Both the position numbers and the translations under genes were made by a program. A stretch of 64,000 bases of DNA from CAZEAB01 sp964552945 (GTDB lineage: Archaea > Nanobdellota > Nanobdellia > Woesearchaeales > GW2011-AR9), in assembly GCA_964552945.1 (NCBI GenBank), contig CAZKIP010000001.1:1-64000 (forward strand), written 5' to 3'. Position 1 is the stretch's first letter, and each line of letters opens with the position of its first letter. This document shows positions 45,166-53,362 of the stretch, one piece after another. Below the pieces are notes generated by a model. The model ran no database searches. It was not told the origin of the DNA and saw only the letters and a program-made list of their open reading frames with translations.

Positions 45166-45939
45166 ATGGAAACTTTATTTTTAGAAGCGCCTTTCGCTGA
45201 AGATGTGGAATTATGTCCAGAAACTTTATCCTACTTAAAGAAATTTAAGAAAGTTGCTCTTTACTCTTCTGTGCAGTTTGTAAGCAAATTAGATAGAGTT
45301 AAAGAACAATTACAAGAGATAGGGGTAGAATATGTTACTTCTAGGGCAGATAGGGCAGCTGTAAAAACACAATTGCTTGGTTGCGATAGCTTCTCAGATT
45401 CCTTAAATTTGAAGGAAGAATTTGAAGCCTATTTATACATTGGAGATGGAAAATTTCATCCTTTGGCACTTGTTTACGCTCAAAAAGATTTAGCAGAAGT
45501 AAAAGAGATTGTTTGTAATGACCCCATTCATAAAAAGATGTTTCTGGTTAGTTTAGAAGATGTGAAGTCTAACTTAAGTAAATACAAAGCTTCTTTGATA
45601 AAGTTTCTTGGTGCCAGAAAAGTGGGAGTAATTATAACCATTAAACCAGGGCAGGAACAATTTAAAGCTTCTAAATTCTTGGAAAAAAAGTTTCCCAACA
45701 AGGAATTTTATTATTTTATTGATAACAGCGTTTCTTTTGATCAGCTAGAGAACTTTAATTTCATTGATACATGGATTAACACCACCTGTCCGAGGGTAGG
45801 ATTTGATGATCAGGAGAAATTTAAGAAGGGAGTTTTGAACCTCAACGATGCTTATTTAGCGGAACAAATTCTTGGCAAAGATAGCGTTTTGAACAAAAAA
45901 GGTAATTTGGCCATTTTTCCGTCGAATACCCGACGATGA
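45166..45939 (+). pseudogene. dph2: Dph2 C-terminal part, split gene
   Basis: Encodes 257 residues equal to domains 2 and 3 of Dph2, with LLGCDSF and INTTCPRVGFDD supplying the second and third cluster cysteines. GGAGG lies ten bases before the ATG at 45166, so it can be translated alone. Dph2 starts diphthamide synthesis on elongation factor 2 by radical transfer from SAM. In this state activity needs association with the 44807-45079 product. Confidence 0.8.
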
Positions 45940-46085
45940 AAAAAGAAAACATACAAAAAAACCCTATTTTTGAGCTTTCTACCGACGAGAAGGTAGAAAG
46001 GTTTAAATACTCAAAAAGATTCTGTAGCACAGAAAACAACAATTGTTTTCAAACTAATTCAAAAAAAAAGAGTGAGGGATAAAAT

Positions 46086-46421
46086 ATGGCAGAAGTTGTA
46101 GCAAAAGTAGGAGTTAAAAAAGAGAAAGGCTACCTTTACTTCATCGATAAAAACGGTAATGTTGCTCGTGCAAAAATGAGTCGTGCTGGTCGAAAGAAAG
46201 GGAAGTCAAAAAAGCAAGTTGTGGCAAAAGTAGGTGTTAAGAAAGTTTCTGGTTACCTATACTTCATTGATAAGAAGGGAAATGTCGCTAGAGCAAAAAT
46301 GGCTCGTGGAAGAAAAGCTGGAAAAAAGAGAAAAGCAACTAAGAAAAAGGCAGTGAAGAAAAAAGCAACCAAAAGAAAGGTGGCTAAAAAGAAACCTGCA
46401 AAGAAGAAAAAGGCTGTGTAG
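46086..46421 (+). CDS. lysine-rich chromatin-like protein with repeated domain
   Basis: A 111-residue very basic protein. Two copies of a roughly 30-residue unit (VGVKKEKGYLYFIDKNGNVA and VGVKKVSGYLYFIDKKGNVA) are followed by a lysine/alanine/proline tail like that of histone H1 or bacterial Hc1. It probably coats DNA. TTTAAATA (45999 area) is the likely TATA box, and GAGGG lies before the ATG. The tail ends at a TAG that interrupts a continuing in-frame lysine-rich repeat. Confidence 0.8.
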   Translation: MAEVVAKVGVKKEKGYLYFIDKNGNVARAKMSRAGRKKGKSKKQVVAKVGVKKVSGYLYFIDKKGNVARAKMARGRKAGKKRKATKKKAVKKKATKRKVAKKKPAKKKKAV

Positions 46422-46589
46422 AAGAAAGCAACTAAGAAAAAAGCAACCAAAAAGAAGGCGGCTAAAAAGAAACCAGCAAAGAAAAAGGCAGTGAAAAAGA
46501 AAGCAACCAAAAAGAAAGCAGTGAAGAAAAAAGCAGTTAAAAAGAAGCCTGCTAAGAAAAATCCAGCAAAGAGGAAAAAGAAAAGATAA
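46422..46589 (+). pseudogene. in-frame lysine-rich tail after amber codon
   Basis: The frame stays open for 55 codons past the TAG at 46419-46421 and reads the same KKKAT/KKKAV/KKKPA repeats until TAA at 46587-46589. The TAG stands where the repeat expects AAG (Lys), so one base change explains it. The longer protein would have 166 sense codons plus the amber position. Confidence 0.7.
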
Positions 46590-46623
46590 TTTTTTTCTTT
46601 AATTTTATTTTTTTATTTCTTAT

Positions 46624-46932
46624 TTATTCTAACTTGTAACGATCAGCAATATTAACTTTTAATTTAGAGATAACAGGATTCTGTGTTGTCAATATTTTCT
46701 CAAGCTGTACGTTTTCAAATATTCTATTAAGAAATTTTTCTATCAGAGTGATGTCGGTACCTTCAAGAACAGCAAACCTCACCATGTTCTCTTTATCACT
46801 CGCATTCTCAGTAATAAGAGTGATATTTTGGGAAATTGCAAATTTGCGAATTCTTCCACGGCACATAACTCTAACTATCTGTGAAGTTGTATGAATTTCA
46901 TAAATATCCCAATTTAGTAAGGCCATTATCAT
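46624..46932 (-). CDS. acylphosphatase-like protein
   Basis: A 102-residue protein, perhaps starting at its second Met. VRVMCRGRIRKFAI and the pattern of two helices on a four-strand sheet resemble acylphosphatase, but the catalytic Arg/Asn are not certain. It could also be a small RNA- or ligand-binding protein of the same fold. Confidence 0.45.
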   Translation of the reverse strand: MIMALLNWDIYEIHTTSQIVRVMCRGRIRKFAISQNITLITENASDKENMVRFAVLEGTDITLIEKFLNRIFENVQLEKILTTQNPVISKLKVNIADRYKLE

Positions 46933-46997
46933 TTTAAAGGGGGATACTATAAAAGATTTACGAGCATTTTTTAAAGTAAGATTATTTTTTCAATAAT

Positions 46998-47963
46998 ATG
47001 AAATTACCGAAATTCACTTCAAAAGCATTCTTTGCTCCCATGGCAGGAGTCTCAGATCCAGCTCTAAGATTAGTTTGTAAAGAGCTAGGTGCGGGTTTAG
47101 TGGTTACTGAATTCGTAAACGTCCATGCAATTTCTGCTAAAGAGAAAGAATTCGGAGCAGACAGGATTATTGAATTTGTAGAATTCTCAGAAAAAGAAAG
47201 GCCTTTATCAGTACAATTGTTTGGATCAAATTTAGATAGGATTGAGCAAGCTGTTAAGGTTGTGACCAAACATTTTGACATCATTGATTATAATATGGGT
47301 TGTCCAGCTCCCCACATTACTTCAGAGATGGCATGCTCAGCTTTGTTACAAGAGCCGGAGTTAACTCGGAAGATCTTTAAAACGTTGGTTAAGTTTTCTA
47401 CTGTTCCAGTTACAGTTAAAATCAGAGCAGGTATAACAAAACCAGACAAATATTTAGAGATTGGTAAGATAGCGGAAGAAGAAGGATTAGCGATGGTTAC
47501 ATTACATCCTAGAACTGTTAAGCAAGGTTATTCTGGAAGAGCCGATTGGAAATTGATTAAAAAATTGAAACAAGCTCTTTCCATTCCTGTATGTGGTAAT
47601 GGTGACATTAAGACAGCTGAAGATGCCAAATGGATGTTGGAGTCAACAGGATGTGATTACGTCATGATAGGAAGAGCTGCAGCCAAGAATCCCTTTATTT
47701 TTACACAAGTAAATGAATTGTTAGAGAAAGGGAAGTATAAAGACATTTCAGATAAGAAAAGGTTAGAATATTTCTTTAAGTATCTTAAATATACTAAGAA
47801 GTATAAGACAATTAAAGTTTCTAATATAAGGATGCAGGCAATGAACTTTTCCAAAGGATGTGTTGGTGGGAAGGAGTTAAGAGGGAAATTGATTCCTGTA
47901 AAGACTCTTGATGGGATTGAGAAGTTGATGAAAGAATTTTATGAAGGTTTAGGAAAAAAATAA
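46998..47963 (+). CDS. dus: tRNA-dihydrouridine synthase
   Basis: A 321-residue FMN enzyme that reduces uridine in tRNA D-loops. FFAPMAGVSDPALR is the family start, YNMGCPAP holds the catalytic cysteine, MVTLHPRTVKQGYSG and PVCGNGDIKT line the FMN site, and MIGRAAAKNPFIF binds the phosphate. The leader is short, with a TATA-like stretch before 46998. Confidence 0.95.
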   Translation: MKLPKFTSKAFFAPMAGVSDPALRLVCKELGAGLVVTEFVNVHAISAKEKEFGADRIIEFVEFSEKERPLSVQLFGSNLDRIEQAVKVVTKHFDIIDYNMGCPAPHITSEMACSALLQEPELTRKIFKTLVKFSTVPVTVKIRAGITKPDKYLEIGKIAEEEGLAMVTLHPRTVKQGYSGRADWKLIKKLKQALSIPVCGNGDIKTAEDAKWMLESTGCDYVMIGRAAAKNPFIFTQVNELLEKGKYKDISDKKRLEYFFKYLKYTKKYKTIKVSNIRMQAMNFSKGCVGGKELRGKLIPVKTLDGIEKLMKEFYEGLGKK

Positions 47964-48003
47964 AAAGGAATAACTATTAACAACAATAAGGAGGTATATT
48001 AAT

Positions 48004-48180
48004 ATGGCATATGGATTTTTTGGAATAATTGGTTTGATTTGTGCAGTATGGGTTATTTATGATGTTTTCACAAATAACAAAAAACTAAAAACAGAAATGA
48101 AAATTCTCTGGACAGTTTTAGCAGTAATATTCACAATATTAACAGCAATAATCTATTACTTTATGTATAAGAGAAAATAG
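48004..48180 (+). CDS. small PLDc_N-type membrane protein
   Basis: A 58-residue protein with two membrane helices separated by VFTNNKKLKTEMKILW. This helix-loop-helix pattern is the PLD-nuclease N-terminal (PLDc_N) family. AAGGAGGT sits eight bases before the ATG, the best ribosome site in the area. The next gene starts at 48182, so they form an operon. Function unknown. Confidence 0.7.
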   Translation: MAYGFFGIIGLICAVWVIYDVFTNNKKLKTEMKILWTVLAVIFTILTAIIYYFMYKRK

Positions 48181-48181
48181 G

Positions 48182-48673
48182 ATGGATTATTTTGCACACA
48201 TTGCTTGGAGTTATATTTTATTTAACAAAACTAAGAAGCCAATCTACGCAGTACTCTTTGGAGTTTTGCCAGATTCGGTGTCTTGGTTAATATTCACTAT
48301 TTTTCTTTTCTTCAATGGAGAAACTTTTAGGCAAGCAGCAGGCGGAATTCCAGAGTGGGTTTTTACTTTATACAACATCTCCCATAGCTTATTCACTTTT
48401 TTATTAGTATTAGGGATTGTTTATTTAATCTGGAGAAAGATCCCCATTTACATTTGGGCATGGCCAATTCATATCTTAATAGACATTCCAACACATACTA
48501 GAGAATTTCTTCCAACACCTTTTTTATGGCCAATTTCAGATTGGGTTTTCCCAGGAATTAGTTGGGGCACACCTTGGTTTATGTTCACCAATTGGTTGCT
48601 AATTGCATTTACATTAACTTTAGTGATTGTTTTAAGAAAGAAGAAAACTAAGCTAGCTCAACCAAAGCTTTAA
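48182..48673 (+). CDS. membrane-bound metal-dependent hydrolase-like protein
   Basis: A 163-residue protein with about four membrane helices. FAHIAWSYILF, GVLPDSVSWL and WPIHILIDIPTH place His and Asp residues as in DUF457/YdjM-like membrane hydrolases. It may act on lipids; substrate not known. Its 3' end overlaps the convergent mnmH gene by 26 bases. Confidence 0.65.
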   Translation: MDYFAHIAWSYILFNKTKKPIYAVLFGVLPDSVSWLIFTIFLFFNGETFRQAAGGIPEWVFTLYNISHSLFTFLLVLGIVYLIWRKIPIYIWAWPIHILIDIPTHTREFLPTPFLWPISDWVFPGISWGTPWFMFTNWLLIAFTLTLVIVLRKKKTKLAQPKL

Positions 48674-49646
48674 TTGCCTCAGAAACATCATCACTATTAA
48701 CTTCTTCATCAAAAGAAATCTGTTTTAAAGTGTGGGCATAAAGAGGATCGTAATAAAACTCCAACAATATTTTAGCAGCCAAATGATAATCCTTTTTATC
48801 AATACTCTTAACAATCTTCTCCTTATTTTCTTTACTGATAACTTTCCATAAAGATTTAGTTATCTTTCTTATCTCAGAAACATCTTTCTCATTACTAAAA
48901 TATTCTTCAACAGCAAGAGAAGCTCGTTTATCTAAATCTCTAACAATATGAACTTTTTTTCCATGACAAATTTTCTTCCATAATTTTTCAGGGATAATTA
49001 CATCTCCAATCCTTCTACTTTCTCCTTCAACAAAAACCACTTTTTCAGAATTAAGTTCATCCAATCTTCGCAAAAGAAGGTTCTCAAACCGTTTCTGAGA
49101 ATTAGGAATTAAACCAACGGCTCCATATAAACTACTTCTGTGTTGAGCAAGTCCTTCCAAATCTAATGAATTGCTTATCTCTCCCAATATTTTTGTCTTT
49201 CCAGTACAAGTTAATCCCCAAAGAATAATTAGTTCCGGTTTAAATTCATAATTGTATAGCCTTTCTCTGACATGCTCTCTAAATGCTTTGTATCCTCCTT
49301 CCAATTGCTGAACATCGTATCCTAAAGAGTCTAGTAAAGCAACAACCGCTCTACTTCTCATTCCTCCTCTCCAACAATTGATAATAATTTTTTTATCCCT
49401 GAATTTATTGATACCTTTCATGAAAGTGGGAAGTTTTTGGGAGAAAAATTCAACACCTTTATCGATAGCTTCTTCTCTGCTAACTTGTTTGTATAAAGTT
49501 CCCACAACTGCTCTTTCTTCATTTGTAAGGATGGGAATGTTAATTGCATTTGGAAGATGATCTTCTGCAAACTCCTTGGAAGTGCGGGTATCGATGATTT
49601 GATAACCTTTCTTTAAAGCTTCTTCAACTGCAATAGTTTTGACCAT
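48648..49646 (-). CDS. mnmH: tRNA 2-selenouridine synthase, rhodanese fused to P-loop
   Basis: A 332-residue MnmH/SelU. Residues about 1-130 are a rhodanese domain (IIDTRTSKEFAEDHLPNAIN) with the active cysteine in CWRGGMRS. A P-loop follows (LWGLTCTGKTKIL). It replaces sulfur by selenium, through a geranylated step, at wobble 2-thiouridine of tRNA-Lys, -Glu and -Gln. Some archaea have the two domains as separate proteins; here they are fused as in bacteria. No SelD is in the window. Confidence 0.92.
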   Translation of the reverse strand: MVKTIAVEEALKKGYQIIDTRTSKEFAEDHLPNAINIPILTNEERAVVGTLYKQVSREEAIDKGVEFFSQKLPTFMKGINKFRDKKIIINCWRGGMRSRAVVALLDSLGYDVQQLEGGYKAFREHVRERLYNYEFKPELIILWGLTCTGKTKILGEISNSLDLEGLAQHRSSLYGAVGLIPNSQKRFENLLLRRLDELNSEKVVFVEGESRRIGDVIIPEKLWKKICHGKKVHIVRDLDKRASLAVEEYFSNEKDVSEIRKITKSLWKVISKENKEKIVKSIDKKDYHLAAKILLEFYYDPLYAHTLKQISFDEEVNSDDVSEAIKALVELA

Positions 49647-49723
49647 GGAACTCTTTTTGCTTGATTCTTTAAAAAATCTCTTGAAACCAAAGTATTAAAA
49701 GTGTAAAAACATTTCTTTTCAAA

Positions 49724-50089
49724 ATGAAGAAAATATTGCTAGTTTTACTTTTGATCTTGTTTATAGTAGGCTGTAGTGAAACGGAACCAGAAGTAGTTGA
49801 TAAAGTAGCTACTCCCGCTATAGGAGATACTTTCCCTTTCGACGGAGTTTATGGAATCGTAGTGGGAGTTGGAGATACACCTTTTGAATTTACAGCAACC
49901 GGAGAAAGTTTAGTTCTAATCGATTTACACAGAGAAGGTTACAAAATTGTTATTGTACCTGAAGCCGGACAAAAAGTAGCCGTAGAGCCTAAGAAACCTT
50001 CCCTAACAATAGAAGGAAAAGAACAATTAAACGAGTACTCCCTTCCCAGCACTTTTGTCTTGGTTGAGTATGATAGAGAAAATAGTTAA
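49724..50089 (+). CDS. small lipoprotein
   Basis: A 121-residue protein with a signal peptide ending in lipobox IVGC. The rest is beta-rich with no cysteine. Unknown function. Confidence 0.65.
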   Translation: MKKILLVLLLILFIVGCSETEPEVVDKVATPAIGDTFPFDGVYGIVVGVGDTPFEFTATGESLVLIDLHREGYKIVIVPEAGQKVAVEPKKPSLTIEGKEQLNEYSLPSTFVLVEYDRENS

Positions 50090-50125
50090 GATAAATTTTT
50101 AAATACTCTTTCTCAAAATACCCTT

Positions 50126-50998
50126 ATGGAAGATTATCTTAATTTAAGTGGTTTAACTGGAATGATTATGGGAAGTGTTGCAGGAGCAACCACGGGTTAT
50201 GCTTTAACTCAAAATTTTACTGATTCTAATGTTATTAACTCTTTAGGAATTCTAATTGGAGCAGTAAGTGGTGCAATATCTGGAGCAGAAATTGGTTTAA
50301 GGTTAAGTGGCAGGGAAGGCATTTTATCAAAAATAAATAAAAGTTTAAGAACAAGTATTGATAATAAAATCGAGCAAAATATAGTTACACAAGAACAACA
50401 AGAGGAACATGAATTATTTTACAAAGAAAAACCAATCTTTCCAGGTTTAGAAGAAACTCTTGGAACCCCAAACTATACAGAGCTAATTTCTAAAGGAGAA
50501 TATACTCTACCTACAAAATATGGAGACTTTACTTTAAAGGTTAAGGGAGATAAGTTAGTAATGGAATCTTCTGAAGATTTCAAGGATGGTTATGAAGGAA
50601 ATCCATTAATTAGTATTCGCCATACACAAGCAAAGCTAGTTGCATTCAAGGTAGGAATTGAATTCTCAGGAAAAGCTTACAATCCTCAATTAAGTAGATC
50701 TTGGTACCAAAACGCAGAAAAAGTAAAATTGCTTGAAAGAACTAGAAGAGATAGTAGGAATTCTCTTAGAAAAAGTTTTGATTTGACTGACATTTTAGAT
50801 CCAAATGAAGAACGTCCTCCTGCAAAATTTCAAGTTGAGCTTCGATCCTTTAATGAAAATTCTATAGCTAAGGCTGCATATAAAATGAGACTTGCAGGAG
50901 ATAAATTGAAAGAGATTTTAAAGGGTAATTGTGAGGATGATATTCCAAGTGATGAAGAAATTGCAGAAGTTTCATCAGGCACTTATTCTCTTAATTAA
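50126..50998 (+). CDS. hypothetical protein with glycine-rich N-terminal membrane helices
   Basis: A 290-residue protein. Residues 10-60 hold two Gly/Ala-rich helices (GMIMGSVAGATTGYALT and ILIGAVSGAISGAEIGL). The remaining 220 residues are soluble and charged, with strands around 130-190. The 3' end overlaps the small zinc-ribbon gene by 4 bases. A TATA-like TTTTTAAATACT lies 25 bases upstream. Unknown function. Confidence 0.6.
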   Translation: MEDYLNLSGLTGMIMGSVAGATTGYALTQNFTDSNVINSLGILIGAVSGAISGAEIGLRLSGREGILSKINKSLRTSIDNKIEQNIVTQEQQEEHELFYKEKPIFPGLEETLGTPNYTELISKGEYTLPTKYGDFTLKVKGDKLVMESSEDFKDGYEGNPLISIRHTQAKLVAFKVGIEFSGKAYNPQLSRSWYQNAEKVKLLERTRRDSRNSLRKSFDLTDILDPNEERPPAKFQVELRSFNENSIAKAAYKMRLAGDKLKEILKGNCEDDIPSDEEIAEVSSGTYSLN

Positions 50999-51111
50999 TT
51001 ACCTTCTCGCTTCCTTTTGCAAGCTTCACAAAGAGTATATTCCCTCTGTTTCACCAAAACCCAGACTGCATTACACATTCGACATTTCTTTTTAAATTTC
51101 AGTTTAGCCAT
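50995..51111 (-). CDS. small zinc-ribbon protein
   Basis: A 38-residue basic protein with CRMCNAVWV and LCEACKRK, a CxxC...CxxC zinc ribbon like small ribosomal or RNA-binding proteins. It ends in a shared overlap with the gene on the other strand. Size and motif order make chance unlikely. Confidence 0.65.
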   Translation of the reverse strand: MAKLKFKKKCRMCNAVWVLVKQREYTLCEACKRKREGN

Positions 51112-51196
51112 CTTTATTTTATAGAAACCTTGAAAACGGTTGTATAGTCTCAAATAGAACTTATATTATAAACATTTTGGTCAAAAAATGAAAGAA

Positions 51197-51313
51197 CCTA
51201 TCCAGAAGGGGAGCTGTTAGTTTGTATATTCCTCTCCGCCGGATCGCAACTTTGTTGCATGACGTATGAGACAAGGTGCTCGCAAAGGAGCTAAGCTATG
51301 CCAACTGGATAGG
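51197..51313. ncRNA. candidate structured RNA of unknown class
   Basis: The outer arms CCTATCCAG (51197-51205) and CTGGATAGG (51305-51313) pair perfectly. Inside are GCAACtttGTTGC and GCTCgcaaagGAGC hairpins and further purine-rich joints. The stretch sits in a 270-base gap between two 3' ends, so it is not a 5' leader. I see neither a full tRNA fold nor RNase P, 5S or SRP signatures. Strand unknown. Confidence 0.5.
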
Positions 51314-51379
51314 CAATTCTAGGAATATAGAGATATTATTTAAGCATTGTTATTCCGGATGTAGCCTATTATAAAGAAA

Positions 51380-52048
51380 TTAATTGGCCAATTCAAATTC
51401 GTGACGACTGAAAAAAGAAACCCTTCTTCTTTCTAATTCTTGAATTTTGCTAAAAACTTTTTGAAAATTTAATCTTATGTTAACATCCCTCAGAACTTGG
51501 GCTAAATACTCTTCTTTAGCAACTTCTGAAGAAGGAATTCTTCGAGTTCTTTTTACCTGACTTTTTAAATAGTCCCAAAAATGTTGATTATCATCCAACT
51601 CCTCATTAACAGTTCTAAGAAAAAGATCCCGATAATTAGCTTCTCTTTCAACAATTTCTTGGGCAATTGAAGCATCACTAAGGCCATAAGTTACACTCCA
51701 TCCTTTAGAACCAATAGATTGCACATGGGCAAGTTGACCATATCTACTACTTTGAGGATGTGTAACACGAACAACGTCACGAACAGTAACGTGCTCTCCT
51801 CTTAAAATTGCTTCTTGATTTCTTTCGTCTCTTTTAAGCAAGGTGAGCATTCCTGAATACAAAGGATCATGGGGCATAGAATCTAATCTAACAAAAACTT
51901 TCTTGTCATCCTGCTCTGGAGTGTATGAAGATCGAATAGCAATAACTTTTCCATCTATACCAAGACTGCTTGAAACCTCATCGTGAATTCCAAGAACTGG
52001 TTCATCTGGATTATCTTTTTTAGCGTAATTAAGTGCCATTAATTGCAT
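51380..52048 (-). CDS. hypothetical protein
   Basis: A 222-residue soluble protein with a beta-rich first half and a helical, basic second half (KSQVKRTRRIPSSEVAKEEY). The first half has KVIAIRSSYTPEQDDKKVFV and VVRVTHPQSSRYGQLAHV, like a small beta-barrel (KOW- or SH3-like). Family unknown. Confidence 0.6.
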   Translation of the reverse strand: MQLMALNYAKKDNPDEPVLGIHDEVSSSLGIDGKVIAIRSSYTPEQDDKKVFVRLDSMPHDPLYSGMLTLLKRDERNQEAILRGEHVTVRDVVRVTHPQSSRYGQLAHVQSIGSKGWSVTYGLSDASIAQEIVEREANYRDLFLRTVNEELDDNQHFWDYLKSQVKRTRRIPSSEVAKEEYLAQVLRDVNIRLNFQKVFSKIQELERRRVSFFSRHEFELAN

Positions 52049-52153
52049 AAAAATTACTCCTTAATAAATGTTTCCCTTTTGAGTAGTAACAACTTGGGAA
52101 ATGGGTGAATTTACCGCCTAACCTTTTTAAAAAAGGAATAATATGAGTAGATA

Positions 52154-52807
52154 ATGGCATTATACTTTAACAACCAAGAGTTTGATGGGGTTCTTTGGGA
52201 TCTTGACAATACTCTTGTGAGGGTTACAGAAGATTACATCTTAACCGCAGTTGCAACAACGTTAAGACATTTTGGTCAAAGTCCGCCAAAAGGTTTTTCT
52301 GAAAAGTTTTGGTATGAAGGTGGAAGAAGTAAGTTAGTTCAAGAAATGTTGGGAATTAACCCTGAAGAGTTTTGGCCAATTTTTAATGAAGTTGATTCTT
52401 CAGAAGCTAGAGGTGCAGCAACAACGATTTATGACGATGTTCATGAAACACTTGATGCCTTAAGTAAAGTTGTTAGACAAGGGATTGTAACAGCTTCACC
52501 TCGGGACAAAGCACTTAGAAGCGTTGAAAAATTAGGACCGCATTATTTTGGTTCAGTTATCTCGGCACATTTTCAAGAGGGGGTAGCTCATAAACCTGAT
52601 CCGGAGGGTCTTGTAATTTGTATGCAACAATTAGGTTTATCTCCAGAGAGAGTATTGTATGTTGGAGATACAGGAGAAGATATATTAACAGCAAGAAATG
52701 CAGGAACAACAAGTTGTTTAATTGAAAGAGGTAGTTATTCTGTTAGTATAGAACCAGATGTTAGAATTAAATCTTTAAGAGAATTAGTTGGAGGACAATT
52801 GGTCTGA
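52154..52807 (+). CDS. HAD-family phosphatase
   Basis: A 217-residue HAD hydrolase. Motif I is LWDLDNTLV, with both Asp residues; motif II is VTASPRDK; the motif III lysine is in HKPDPEG; motif IV is YVGDTGEDILTA. A helical cap lies between I and II, as in phosphoglycolate phosphatases. Substrate is not predictable. A small hypothetical gene follows 3 bases downstream. Confidence 0.88.
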   Translation: MALYFNNQEFDGVLWDLDNTLVRVTEDYILTAVATTLRHFGQSPPKGFSEKFWYEGGRSKLVQEMLGINPEEFWPIFNEVDSSEARGAATTIYDDVHETLDALSKVVRQGIVTASPRDKALRSVEKLGPHYFGSVISAHFQEGVAHKPDPEGLVICMQQLGLSPERVLYVGDTGEDILTARNAGTTSCLIERGSYSVSIEPDVRIKSLRELVGGQLV

Positions 52808-52810
52808 AAA

Positions 52811-53266
52811 ATGGTTATTAAAATTGATATGTTTGAATATGAAAAAGCAAGTTCACCCCAAGTATTAGAAACATTTTCTTTAGGACCTTGTCTTGGCATA
52901 AGCATCTATGACCGAGAAAATCAAACAGGATATTTCGGACATTTTCCTGACCCGTTAAGAACTACCACTTATTATGAAATGATGGATGAGGTATCAAAAT
53001 CACATAGTGATTTATCTGAACTGGAGGTTACTCTTGGAGGTATGTGTGCAGATACAACGGAAGATGCTATTGCTCGTGAAGAACTCATAAATGACCTTAT
53101 AAAAAGAGGATTTAGTGTTAAAAAAATTAAGAAAAAATTCTTGGTGGAACCAGGTTGTATGGACATGTCTTTTGATTTAAGAAGCGGCGAAGCAACTACT
53201 TATCAAATCTCTCCTCCTTCTAATGACGATTATCCTTATGAATTTGATGATGATGATTACTTTTGA
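52811..53266 (+). CDS. hypothetical protein in HAD operon
   Basis: A 151-residue protein right after the HAD gene. PCLGISIYDRENQTGYFGHF and LEVTLGGMCADT suggest a CheD-like alpha/beta fold, but the CheD catalytic His-Cys pair is not clear. The tail is strongly acidic (DDYPYEFDDDDYF). Confidence 0.55.
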   Translation: MVIKIDMFEYEKASSPQVLETFSLGPCLGISIYDRENQTGYFGHFPDPLRTTTYYEMMDEVSKSHSDLSELEVTLGGMCADTTEDAIAREELINDLIKRGFSVKKIKKKFLVEPGCMDMSFDLRSGEATTYQISPPSNDDYPYEFDDDDYF

Positions 53267-53362
53267 AAATAATTATAATTTTTTGAAAAAAACTTCCGAT
53301 AATGTAAAATAACAATATTTATTAGTTTGAAAAATTTGGTAACTTTAAAGTAGAATATAAAA

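Noticed and set aside
46253..46510. Minus-strand Phe/Ala-rich ORF
   Set aside because: It is the mirror of the lysine-rich repeats on the other strand.
46086..46589. Genome-wide recoding of TAG
   Set aside because: carS, the small gene ending at 48180 and others end in TAG, so it acts as a stop here.
51197..51313. Another multi-intron tRNA
   Set aside because: The closing helix is 9 bp and no T-arm or anticodon arm could be found on either strand.
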